Notes under the pieces: generated by a model
Told to the model about the DNA's origin: nothing
What the model saw: only the letters and a program-made list of their open reading frames with translations
Database searches by the model: none
Position numbers and translations under genes: made by a program
Shown: positions 25,801-37,850 of the stretch, in pieces
Position numbering within the stretch: position 1 is the stretch's first letter
Layout: every line of letters starts with the position of its first letter
From: Aphis gossypii
Lineage: Eukaryota > Arthropoda > Insecta > Hemiptera > Aphididae
Reading direction: 5' to 3'
Length of the DNA stretch: 64,000 nucleotides
NCBI RefSeq assembly: GCF_020184175.1
Contig: NC_065530.1
Span: 45,113,260-45,177,259 of the forward strand

Positions 25801-26024
25801 TTTAGCTATAACGTAATATAGATTAATACCACTATTTTATACTACCTATTACCTATTTATGTAGGTATACTATAATAATTGTACACTGTACAGTGATGGC
25901 TGTATACTAAATATAACTATATACACTACAGTGTACATAAATATTGTCATCTAATATTATAATTTATAATACTGAATTAAATATTATAGTGATCATAATA
26001 TATTATAAATAAGTAGGTACTAAC
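22896..26024. other. Spacer between first exons C and D: duplicated flank plus a later insertion
   Basis: 22900-23800 and 24720-24990 align with the flank upstream of exon D (26980-28420). Shared landmarks are an AAATTGTTAATT-type stretch near 23170/27210, TTGATTTTACAATGAT near 23195/27235, and ACATAACGTTGTAGTT near 24840/28270. Copy C carries an extra transposon at 23823-24633. The open frame at 25237-25428 is not recognisable. Confidence 0.6.
23823..24633. mobile_element. Nearly complete copy of a dispersed non-autonomous DNA element
   Basis: Starts ATTCTGAGCAGAGCGATGA and ends TCATCTTCGTTCAGAAT, inverted ATTCTGA-type termini about 810 bases apart. Related pieces occur near 4025, 5810-7170, 14850, 28925, 30945, 33452 and 36080. 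The body is AT-rich and non-coding. It is absent from the equivalent position upstream of exon D. No target duplication was identified. Confidence 0.6.
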
Positions 26025-26864
26025 GATTGGCAATTGTTTGGGCGGCATGATATGCATCCCGCCGGTCTCCTTTACAGCAGCCACGGTGGGCGACACCCCG
26101 TTCAAGGACCAGTGCGTGTTGACCAACACCAGACTGGCGTTGGACGCCAACTCGTCCAGGGACACGTCCAGGTCCATACGTTTTCTCAGCGTCTGTTGAC
26201 TCCAGGACCGATTAATCAGCCGGAACACGGCAACGGACGCGACCGTTACGGCCGTGTTGATGAGCCGCTGGCCGAGGTCCATGCGCTCCGGCAGGCCGCT
26301 TAACATGGACGGCCTGTACGCGATCTGTAGCGGCTGGCCGACCAGGGACATGGTCCACGGCGGTAGCGAACAGCTGCTGAGCAAAACGAACGGCGCGCGG
26401 TACTTGGCGGCGAAACCGAGCGGCAGTTCGCTGTTGAAATGTTCGGCGATGACCAAGTCAAACGACGCGGTTTGGTCATCGAGCAATTTCCGGACGGCCG
26501 GCACGTCGAACAAACCTTCTGTTGTCTTGGTCAAGTAGTACAGACCGATCATTATCTTCAACGTTTTGACGATGCCAAAGTGCCCGGGATTGTCCGGCAT
26601 AGTGATGTTGTTGTTGGGCATGGGCATGGAACCGGAGATACTGATGTCGGTAATTTTCGGGTGCGACGATGCGAAATTGCTGATTACGTGCACGTCGTGT
26701 CCGCGATCTGCCAAAGTCTGCAGGTAAGGCATGAACACCATGTGATGGCTGTACCCTTGGTGCGGGAACACACCGAGTATGCGAGCCGCGGAAGCGCGGT
26801 AAGAAGCGGCCACGGTGGCCGCGACGAGCAAATACTTATACATTGCGGTGACGTTAACCATCAT
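26025..26864 (-). CDS. UGT first exon D (N-terminal half only, GC-rich)
   Basis: Encodes 280 residues starting MMVNVTAMYKYLLVAATVAA (signal peptide), then ARILGVFPHQGYSHHMVFMP and VIAEHFNSELPLGFAAKYRA, and ending GGMHIMPPKQLPIV with a GTTAGT donor in phase 0. It is very similar to exons C and E. Many differences are conservative or silent, suggesting maintained coding function. No UGT C-terminal exon lies between it and exon C. The local high GC contrasts with AT-rich flanks. Interpretation as an alternative first exon of the constant exons at 16999-15903 is inferred from phase, orientation and the lack of any other partner. Confidence 0.82.
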
Positions 26865-26990
26865 GGTTACTGTGCGCTATAGCCTATAGGGTTATAGGAA
26901 TAGGGCGTATAAAGGGCTCACTTTCACAGCGACGTGGTAGTTGAGTACACAGCTAGTGTGCAGGTCACGTTTAAACTGCGTAGAATTGTT
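26865..26990 (-). promoter_or_regulatory. Putative core promoter and 5' UTR of UGT exon D
   Basis: On minus, TTTAAA starts at 26975 and the initiator-like CTCAACT has its A at 26942: the same 33-base spacing and surrounding sequence as upstream of exon C. It was duplicated with the exon, which would give each first exon its own start site. Confidence 0.45.
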
Positions 26991-29900
26991 TGAACTTTAA
27001 AGCGATTTATGAGTTATGTTCGAGATAAATGACGTATGTAAAAGGTATTTGCTTATGAGCTGCAATATTGGCCAGATAAGAGTATATAGTACTCAAAAAT
27101 ATCTGATGAGAATAGTTTTCTATAACGCTTTATAGACAATTAGATATTGAATAGGATTTATAACTAATTGAGTTATAATGAGCTGAGCTTTATATTATTA
27201 GGTACCTAAAATTGTTAATTTTTTGATTATTGCATTGATTCTATAATGATACTTCGTGATTTTATTTTCTCTGAAGACACTTTTTTACAACAATCAAAAA
27301 AATGCTTAAATCATCAACAACGACTGCAAGAACTATATTTTTAGTTCTTGTAATCAAAATGGATCAAATTTATTTTTAAAGGAAATTTACTAATACTTTT
27401 CAAAATAAACGGTAAAACTAAAAATAATTACCAAAAAAAAAACAGCTTACTAGTATATTTACTCAAAACCAGATTCCAAAAAATTGAATTTGTGTTTTTG
27501 TCATAATTTTTAAAAATCAATAATAAGTAAATAACAATATAGATTTGGATTTTTCACTATAATGTTTGTTTTATTATCATTTGAAATTTGAAATTTTTTT
27601 TTTGCGCATTCTTGGTTGTATGTAAAAAAAGCTTAAAAATGATTTACAAGATTTTTTTAATGTTTTTACATTAAAAATTAACGTAAACTACGTAACGTAA
27701 TGGTTCATGAACTTTTTTGAGTGATTGAAATTCAAATTTTGACAAAATTGGATACTTATTTAAAGTATGTTAACGATTAATTATCCAATAATATTTTTAT
27801 GAGTTTGTGATTTTTCAAAAAATATAACTCGTAGAAATTTTAAAAATGTCGAACAACTATACATTGCAATTTATTTAGATAATATAAATGGTATGACGAC
27901 AATAATTCGTGATATCGAAATTTGTATTTGCCATCAATTTCGATCGGTCAAATTAATATAATTAATTGATGTATTATTAATTTAATTTTTTTTTACAATA
28001 ATTAAACTTTTATAATCAGCCAAACAGAGAGGTACCTACATAAATTAATATAACTTTAAAAAGTCAAAAAATTTAAATAAATCTATATATCTTCAATGAT
28101 CTTCTATAAACCAATAAATCTGTTTGTTCTCATGTTTTCAATAAATTTATCCGTCACTGTTTTGCATAATATACAGTACCTATTTTTTTTTTAATTTTAG
28201 TGTATTTTTTAGATTAATTAATTGTATAAATGCATCATCTTTGTTTAATTTGATCGAGTTTTGAGTTGATACATAACGTTGTAGTTGTATTTATAAAATG
28301 CGATTTTACCCAAAAATGGTATATGTTATCGTAAAAATTATTAATAGAATTTTCACCAAGACCCTTTTTCCAGTTTCCCGATTTTCCAATATGCACATTG
28401 AACATTCTTTACTATAATGTGTATTGTGTTTTTCATTATACTTTATATCTAAAGCATTGTATAGTTACAAAAAAATACAGTATATTTTAATTTCAATTAT
28501 TCTGATTATCTTTGTTGATAAAAACTTTACACTATCCGTTATTAATGTTCAACTAGTATTTTAAGTAAATTAATTGAGCTTTATTGTTTGAAAATTAATA
28601 TAAAAATTATGATACTATCATACACTTTATATAAAATGAATGAGAAATTATTATGAAGTGCATAAAATAAGTTATATTAATTGTTATAATATACAATAAA
28701 TATGTTTTACTCATATAATGAATATTGAATAGTATGAATAACTTATAAATTACAATTTTGTTTCATAAAACAAAACCTGTTAAGTACCTCATGAATAATA
28801 ACAACAGTGTTAATTATAATCTTACCTTCATTATTCATAGTTATTCATTCATTGTAATTTAAAAAAAATATGTACGTTGTATACATGAAACTTGTATGAG
28901 TTTTATCTAAACGACCTATTTTAGGTTTTGAGTGTAGCGATGAACGTATTTGTTTAATAATGATTTACGTAATTTTTTTATATAATATCTCTTTTAAGAG
29001 TACTAAATACTAAAAATGCTTAGAACTTCTTCTTTAAGAGTGGTTATAAAATTGTATTATGATTTAGTTAGTACTTTGGTTTATTTGACAAAATCATTTT
29101 TGTTTCTCAGTTTCTCATTAATCTCAAGTCCTCGCTCGTACAAATATTGATAATACATAATATATAATATATAGGTACGTATACATATATTATATGCCTA
29201 TGCGTGTAAGTAAGCCGCTTAAAAGTTATGATGATAAAACTACAACGTAATCGTGTATGTATAATAATAATTTGTTTTATCCTTTTTAAATGTTGAAAAA
29301 AATTGAACCTCCCCTTCCCCTTGTAAAAATTCCTGGGTATACCATCGATACAAGATATAATATATCGTAAATCATAGTATGAGTTTGTTAACTTATTATT
29401 TTATAAAAAAATCTTATAATTCAAAAACTTTTTTATTATTTGTAGATTTTTGGTCAAATTACTGATATTAGTCACAAATTTATTATCATTCCATTTTTTT
29501 CATAAAATAATGGTCGTAGAAACTTTAGAAGTCAAAATCTTGTGTTATATAAACTGTATGCTTATGGTGAATGAATTATTATTAAGAGTGACAATTAAAA
29601 CTATTATCGAAAAACGTGTCAGAGGTTAAAGTAAACAATAATTTAATTATAATGTAAGACTAATATAACACTACCACATGTGTTGTATAATTTTCTATTG
29701 ACCATTTTATGTTTTTTTTATACTTAACGTAATAACGTGTAAATACTTATATATTATTTATTAAACTAGTGAGCTCTCTATATCTTTCTCACTTCGATCG
29801 CCAACACTAATATAATATTTTAATGAAAAATAGGTAAGTAATACAAAAATAAAATTATAAATTAGGTATTTACTAAAATTTATCAATATAAGGTATATAA

Positions 29901-31549
29901 CAAATACACTCATGTGTAATACCTCGTTAAATAAAATATCAAAAAATTTAAATGATATCTAAAACTTCTTTTTAATATTAGTACTCCAATAGAAAATGCT
30001 TTGGTAGTTATATGACGGAACTATTTATTTTTTCAAAAAAAAGACGAAATTCTAACTAATTTGATTTTGTTTTTATTATTTTACGTAAGTAATAATGAAT
30101 AATGATTAATATTTACTATAATAAGTATTGATACTTTATATATTATCATAATTGATAATATATACTTTATGTATAATATCTAACTATAATAGTGTAATGG
30201 TAATAACTATAGTTCCTGATTCCTATTAAGGTTATTAAGCATTTAGATAAATACATTTGCGCAAATACATACAACAGTTCTCTCAATTTTTGCTGAATCT
30301 CCCAAATTAAAAATTGATAATTTAGTACTTGCAGTACTAGGTTAGCATTTATAATTTTTTGAAAATAACATGGAGGAGTCCTCAAAAAACCTTAAGAGCT
30401 ATTTGCGCCTATATCTATATATACGTATGTGTGTGTGTACTATGTGTGTAATGTACCCTCTACAATTGATTTATTGAATATTTCATTTTGAATATATTTA
30501 ATATTGTATATTCTTATCTGTATAATGAGTATTTTTTTTTTTAATTTGATAATGTTATTTTTTGAGCAATTAGCATTATTAGTAATTATATATTTTAGTA
30601 ATTAGGTAATTATTATTACTTATATTTTAATATTTATATATTCAGCTATCAATGTATTTTATTCATATATACATTGTGTATAATATAATACTTCACTTAT
30701 CCGCAATAATATAATTGAGTAGGAACATATTTTTTTATGCATACCACATAATTTACTGTGATAAGAATGTATAAATTAACAACGATAAAAATATAATTCG
30801 TCAATGTTTTCCTGTACATTTAAACTTTTTTATTCATCATTGTTTATTCAACTATTTGACTTATGCATACTTTAGTAAGGTCTTAACTGTATAATAACTG
30901 TATAATTATGATAACTAAACAACTTCTGAACCAAACCTAATCAAGTGGAGAATGAATGTATTGAATTTAAAATATGTGAAATTTTATTTTACTTCTCTCA
31001 AAATAATCGAAAAAAATTAACGAAAAACGAAAATTATGAAACTGTAATATCAGTATTTGACAAAATCATTTTTTTTTTTTTTTTGGCAAACACAAAAACG
31101 AATAAAATTAGATAATTGAAATTTTCATCAAATTTTTGTATTAAGATTTTCTACACATCGTCTAAATATATTGAGCTAGCTCACTGAGCACATGATAAAT
31201 TCATCTTTTTCTTATGTAGAATACTAGTATGATCCGAAAAATTTGACAAAACTATAAAATAACACTTGGTTCATGTATTAGAATAATACATTCATCACAT
31301 ATATATAATATATAAATATACCAAATATACCATAGTATCTATTTAATATTTATATATTATATAATGCACACCTTGTACCACATGCGATATTTTGGATTAT
31401 GGAAACGTCAAAAATGACTATACTGTTATGTACATTTAATGTAATATACTATGATCGAAGTAAAATGATTTCACGTTACTGCATACTGCAAAGTGGATTT
31501 AATCTAGTAATATATATTATTGTATAATGCACGTATATTATATACTAAC
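26991..31549. other. Spacer between UGT first exons D and E
   Basis: The first about 1.4 kb is the duplicated flank shared with exon C. Dispersed-repeat left ends occur near 28925 and 30945. The open frame 30167-30385 (minus) was examined for UGT exon 3 similarity and shows none. No exon seen. Confidence 0.6.
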
Positions 31550-32383
31550 GATCGGCAATTGTTTAGGCGGCATGATGTGCATCCCGCCAGTCTCCTTTAC
31601 AGCAGCCACGGTGGGCGACACCCCGTTCAAGGACCAGTGCGTGTTGACCAACACCAGACTGACGTTTGAAGCCAACTCGTCCAGGGACACGTCCAGGTCC
31701 ATACGTTTTCTCAGCGTCTGTTGACTCCAGGACCGATTAATCAATCGAAACACGGCAACGGACACGGCCGTTACGGCCGTGTTGATGAGCCGCTGGCCGA
31801 GGTCCATGCGCTCCGGCAGGCCGCTCAACATGGACGGCCTGTACGCGATCTGTAGCGGCTGGCCGACCAGGGACATGGTCCACGGCGGTAGCGGACAGCT
31901 GCTGAGCAAAACGAACGGCGCGCGGTACTTGGCGGCGAAACCGAGCGGCAGCTCGCTGTTGAAATGTTCGGCGATGACCAAGTCGAACGTCGCGGTTCGA
32001 TCTTCTAGCAGGTTCTGGACGGCTGGCACGTCGAACAAGCCTTCCGTCGTCCTGGCCAAATAGGACAGACCGAATAGAGCCGTCAACGAGCCGACGATGC
32101 CAAAGTACCCGGCAGTGATCGGAAAAGTGACGTTGTTGTTGGACATGGGCATGGAGCCGACGACATTGATGTCGGTAATGTTCGGATGCGACGAATCGAA
32201 ATTGCTGATTACGTGAACGTCGTGTCCGCGATCCGCCAGTGTTCGTAGGTAAGGCAAGAACACCATGTGATGGCTGTACCCGTGGTGCGGGAACACTCCG
32301 AGTATGCGAGCCGCGGACGCGCGGTAAGACGCGGCCACGGTGGCCGCGACGAGCAAATAATACGTTACAGTGGCGTTGACCAT
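31550..32383 (-). CDS. UGT first exon E (N-terminal half only, GC-rich, mosaic of C and D)
   Basis: Encodes 278 residues from MVNATVTYYLLVAATVAA (signal peptide) through ARILGVFPHHGYSHHMVF to GGMHIMPPKQLPIV, with donor ATC|GTTAGT in phase 0. Residues up to about 140 follow exon C almost exactly (SNFDSSHPNITDINVVGSMP). From about residue 145 on they mostly follow exon D (RPSMLSGLPERMDLGQRLIN, NRSWSQQTLRKRMDLDVSLD). It is the most distal first exon, 14.5 kb upstream of the constant exons. Its upstream flank does not match those of C and D. The frame is intact; function as an alternative first exon is inferred. Confidence 0.82.
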
Positions 32384-35300
32384 AATAATATGGGCCGCGG
32401 TGTACGACAGTGTCGCGCGAACTTTTTAATAATACATGATATGACCGATTGTCGGGACGTCTATTTCAGCATGCGTCATCACGCGCGTGTATAATACGTC
32501 TAAATAATGTGTATGTGTTCAATATAGCTGGTAGTTGGTACATACCAATACTAGCGCGCTGAGCAACGTAATTGAATCCGCTTCGACACATAGCGCAGAT
32601 AAAAATATAATATATACCTACCTATACGTCTTATTCGTTGCAGTCTATAAAGTATAATATCAATTTATTATATTGTGACGTCAAACTGTAGTTTTACCCC
32701 TACTGAGTTTTAAAAATCCGTACAATTTCTTTAGCTATATATATACTCTTTCGTGATATACTTCTTGCAAATTTTATTATTATAGTCCATCGATATATTT
32801 TGTTTTTCTAATTGCTATTATTATTACATTTTTTTCGGAGTGAATATGGCTGTTTCAGAATTTTGCCCCGAACATAGAATATAGGTTTACCAGTGGCCAA
32901 TGACACCTACCTATAGTCAACAAAGATAATCAACTTCGATCGTCGTTATTTGTTGCAGAAAACTTTAAGGTTTAAAAACTATTTTCACTTAAACGTCATT
33001 TATATTGTGTTTGAAAATTAATAGGTAATTAATTTTTTTTATTTTAAGATTGATTTATAGGTTCTTAAAAGTTAAAATTGTTTTTGTTATTCAATATTTA
33101 AATTTTAAATTTAATAAATCCTTTACGGTGGCCTATACCATTGATTGAAAAATAATTAAGATATAAATGATATAATACTAATAAAGTACGCGACACAGTT
33201 ACAGTATCTAAACATTCTAAACTGCAAGATTGACTACGAGACGAAAAGTAGCAGTACAAATTTAGAACTGCACTCATACTACTAATCATTTACAACTAAC
33301 ACAAAGTTACTGGCGGTGACGACAAGATAAGAACTAAATGTTTCCTTTTAAGTTATAGCCACTTAGAGTCGTCTTAAAAATATTAAAAAATTATAAGCTA
33401 CATTAAAAGGAGAGATATGGAATAGATTCCTCAATGATATTTTTTTTGATTCAGAGTAAAACGATGAATGTATTGATTTTATAAAATTACGAGTACATTC
33501 ATCATATTAGGAAAAATGTTTAATTTATTAACTTTTAAAATAATTTCTGATTATAAATAAATATCTACGTTTCAAAATAATAGGGGGAAAAAGGTGGTAA
33601 GTTGCAGGTACTATACTGCTGTACAGTAATTTGAATTTCAAATGATTGTACATTTATATTTAATACACATTTAATATGATTATATGAACAACTTATTTAG
33701 GATCTTATTATATTTATTTTCAATCTTTAGCTATAAAAATTATAATAAAATATAAAATATATTTAAGTATTAATAGTAGATAGTTTACAAAATATTTTAG
33801 TAATTTTGTCAAGTGTTTTTGTTGTTCCTTATTTTCTTTTTACATACCTACTAGGAGTTTTTAATTTTAACCTTTCAAGAGTGTACAAACTAGATACAAT
33901 TTTCTATTAATAACCACCATCAAAATTGAAAATTGAATAAAGTTTCCAATTACTTCATGTAGGTATAGACAAAAAACACTAATCATTATAAAATCAACTC
34001 ATTTATCACTTCTGCTTAGAATATAAAATGAGAAAAACCAACTACAAAATCAGTATTCATTATAATCGATTTAGTTTGTGTATAATATAAATATAACTAC
34101 CTACTCCATAATAATAAAAAAAAATTTCTGGAAACCATAATATGAATTTTTTTGGAACATTTGAAATTAATTTTTTTATAACAATGCATGATATTCACTC
34201 GTAAAATAACTATATCGTCTCAAATGATTTTTGATATTTCGTTGTAGTTTATACATAAAAAATAGAATACAATTAATCATAATTTTGATAACGTACCTAT
34301 TTATTTATAATAAAAAGTTTATTATAGTTTAAAGTAATCTAAAGGGTCTTAACTCTTAGGTGGTGAAGGGATGGAGTTTTTCGATTAATTAACTATTAGA
34401 TAAATTCATATCTTTTCTTGTCTGAAATTATTTTAATTGTTCTTTGTTTTTACTATTTACTTCCCCAACGATTTAAAGTCATTATAATATTATTACAATA
34501 TTTTATTTTTTTGAATTTTATTTATTTATTTATTTTGATTGTTGACATGCTTTTGAGTCTAGGCTGTTATTATTGATTGCACATAAGCACCATAGTCCAT
34601 AACTACTATAAATATAAAAAAAAATAATAATAATAATACTATATTATACTCGTATTAATTATAACCAAAGTTGTTATATATTTTGTATACTGCAGCACCA
34701 TCTAGTATTCAAATATTGAACTAGAATTAGCTATAGACAGAATTAATAATTGATCGCTCTACAATGTGACAGTGGGCACCTCAGAAGATAATATATAATA
34801 AGCTCGTCGGCTATTGAACGTCGTGGAGGTCTGATGCGTGAGGCTGCCCGAAATCGCCGTATGGTGAAAATTGAAGATTCGATGCCCGTGAGTCATGGGC
34901 GTCCATCAAAAACGGGTGGGGTGGTTGCGTTGGCATCAGCGAGTGAAATTTGCATTTGTTGATGTCGTACGATGATATACGGCGCCGGACACGCAAATTG
35001 CTACCGGTGTGGAATCCCCAAAAGTTGCAAGGTCCGGAATGTATGGCATTTGCTATATGCCGGCCGAGCACGCTGCGACCGTGCGTTTATCGGATCCATA
35101 GACGCATCCGTACCATTGTAAGCAGCCATCCTCCCCCACTGAGTACCCAATGCAGCGCAGCGTAGCCCTGTAGATGGTGTATAATGCTCAGTATCTGACA
35201 ATGTTGAAAGTTGTATGACAACAATCCATTGTCGAACCCCCCCACTCCCCTATCGCAACTTCACGTACAACTTGACCTCCACAAAAAAATTTTTATTCTG

Positions 35301-37850
35301 TTTTTAAACCCTAATTATTATAGTAGATTCTAGTAGAAGATATTATTTTTAAAATCGATTAAAAAACTTATCTAAATTTGTTAAATATTTGTACAAATAT
35401 TGTGGTTAATGATTGGTCAATAGCTCTTAACTCTTTTTATATTTTCTTAATGTTTTCTGGACACATACAACTTAACACAACGATTAAATTTATTACACAT
35501 GACATTATAGCAAAGGAGAAATTAATATTTTTTAATTATATCAATTTTAATTTTAATAGATTTGCTCAGAATAATAATGTCTATAGGTATATTATTCTAT
35601 GTACCTAATTTTTATACAAACAAAAAAAAGTGGGTATACTTTTGTTAAAATTTTTGAAACTCCTCTATTTACCTAAATAGTTATATATAGGTTAGATTAT
35701 ATGCAAGGTATATTATAGACTATAGTAGCAACTAGCATAGTAATCTACTATACTACAACTGTAAAAATAACGATGGAGAATGTTGATAATGATTATAAAT
35801 TTATAACAAAGATAAAGAATTTTTTTTGTAACCGCGATTACAGCACATGTTTTATTATACGCGTGTATATAATATTGGCAAAATTTTATTAATATTTATC
35901 TGTATGAACCAACCAGGGGTAAATAGAGAATATAATTATAGTTTTATTGTCTATTGACACATAATGAATGAAGACAAAAAATATATGCAGCTATATAAAA
36001 TATAAGTAGACATTTTTGTCAAAATTCAATGAAATATTGAATTTTTTAAAAAGCATTTATTGTATGATAAAAATAAAAATGCTTCGATTTTCAACTTTGG
36101 GAGTGAGTGTTGATAGTAAATTAGATGTTATTGGTATTTTGGGGGGTCAAAAGTTAAAAACCCAAATAATTTAATTAATAATGCTGTATTATATTGTCAT
36201 AAAAAATATTTTTCAAAATAATCAAAATAATTAATTATTCATTATATAATTCAATACGAGCAATATCCTTTAAATCGTTGCCAGAAAGAATATAGTTTAA
36301 ACATCTTTGAAGTTTTTCATTAAATCTTAATTATTCATATTATTTAACAACTCAATATTATGTAAGCCACAAATTATTATTGATTGTTTTAAATTGAAGA
36401 TATCGTTCATTCTTTGAACTAAAATAAAATAGTATGTATCATATTCACCGTTTTAAATTAAATCGTCAGGCTCTTTATATAAGTTATATAACTATAAATT
36501 AGGTATACGTAAAACATTTTGAATCTTATAGGTATGGGGATTTTAAAACAAAATGTTAAATATTTTAGCCTATGAAATTTTATAGGCCGTTATTTTCGCA
36601 GAACAAATATTGTAGAAAAAAAAAACTACGCTATTCATCAAAAAAATATTGTTAGTCCGTTAACGATAATAAGTGGGTAAATATATTATACAAAATACTG
36701 CAGATGTATAATATTTTACTTTTCAAACTCTTAATAACAATTATATACCGCATTTACTTCTGCTTGAATTTTATAAAAATATTTCAGCCATAAAATGCAT
36801 AGCTCTTCTGTTATTGTTAGTTAATTTATCTATAGGTAACTGAAAATGGAATAGGTGCAATTTTTATTTTTAGACCATTGCAGATTGAATTTTACTCTTC
36901 CAAAGCGTCAATTACAATCTATTATTGAAGATGCAAAGTTTTTACGAAATTATAACTTTTTACTACAAATGAGTTTCACCAGAAAGAGGTTTTATAAAAT
37001 ATTTTTAAATGTTATTATGGCTAGTAAATGGCGATAATTACAAAAAAAAAAAACAATTATATTTATAGCTTTTCTCGAGTTTACAGTCAGAAACTCAGAA
37101 ATGGTCAGTTTCTTTTCTAAAAATGAACTTATTTAAAAACCATTTTTAAGCATAATAACAATGAAGTTTTGTTTTTAATACATTAATTTAAGTTTGATAA
37201 CTTTATAATAAAAACAATTGATTTTGTAAACGTTAGTATATCATATTGTACTAAACACAAATACAATGTTATTTTCTGATCTAGTATGAAAAAAAATCGA
37301 AATCGAATAAAATAATTCTGAAATTAAATTAATATAGTCATAGATTATATTATAGATCTATGCTATAGTTAACAACTTAGAGGTTATAATATAAGATAAT
37401 ACATCCAACTTTGGCTGTTTTAAAATTTAACAATAGGTAGGTAGATAGTACGAGTACCTATATTTTTATAGTAGGTACCTAATAATTTACATTTATGATT
37501 TATAAGCATAGATAATAAAAGAATGTTTATAAGAGTCGTGCCACTATTATCAGCCATAAATCATAATGTTATTGGACTTGCCACATTGGTACTAGGTAGT
37601 CTGAAAAATCTGTTATAATATGACTGATGAATAGAAATAAAAATAAACTATAAATTATAGAACCACCTAAAATTACAGAGTACCTACGTGTAAGTACTGT
37701 GTATGACGTACCTATCATATATTGTGTCGTAACTGACAAAAATAGTAGGAAGTATGGTAATTATTTAACCGTGTTGAGGATTAGTAGCAGTAGTTGTAGC
37801 TGTAGCAGTGGTAGTAAGTAGTAGTAGTAGTAGTAGGGTCAGCGTGTACT
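32384..37850. other. Large intergenic region between divergent UGT locus and AP-1 gamma
   Basis: Mostly AT-rich. A moderately GC-rich island at 34800-35220 carries overlapping open frames on both strands with no recognisable product. A dispersed-repeat left end lies near 33452 and a related fragment near 36080. The open frames at 35378-35608 and 36855-37037 are not recognisable. No gene supported. Confidence 0.5.
37784..37837. repeat. Imperfect AGT/GTAGCA trinucleotide repeat
   Basis: Degenerate TAG/AGT trinucleotide units (AGTAGCAGTAGTTGTAGC then GTAGTAGTAGTAGTAG) immediately before the GC-rich AP-1 gamma promoter region. Confidence 0.7.

Noticed and set aside
26034..26882. Plus-strand open frames (up to 147 residues) opposite UGT exon D
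   Set aside because: Antisense shadows of the GC-rich exon, paralogous only because the exons are paralogous.
30167..30385. Minus frame tested as a UGT C-terminal exon for exon E or D
   Set aside because: No UGT signature residues in any frame and no matching intron phase.
21947..32383. Horizontal transfer as the source of the GC-rich UGT exons
   Set aside because: They share first-exon structure, donor phase and motifs with the AT-rich insect exons A and B, so local duplication with biased conversion is simpler.
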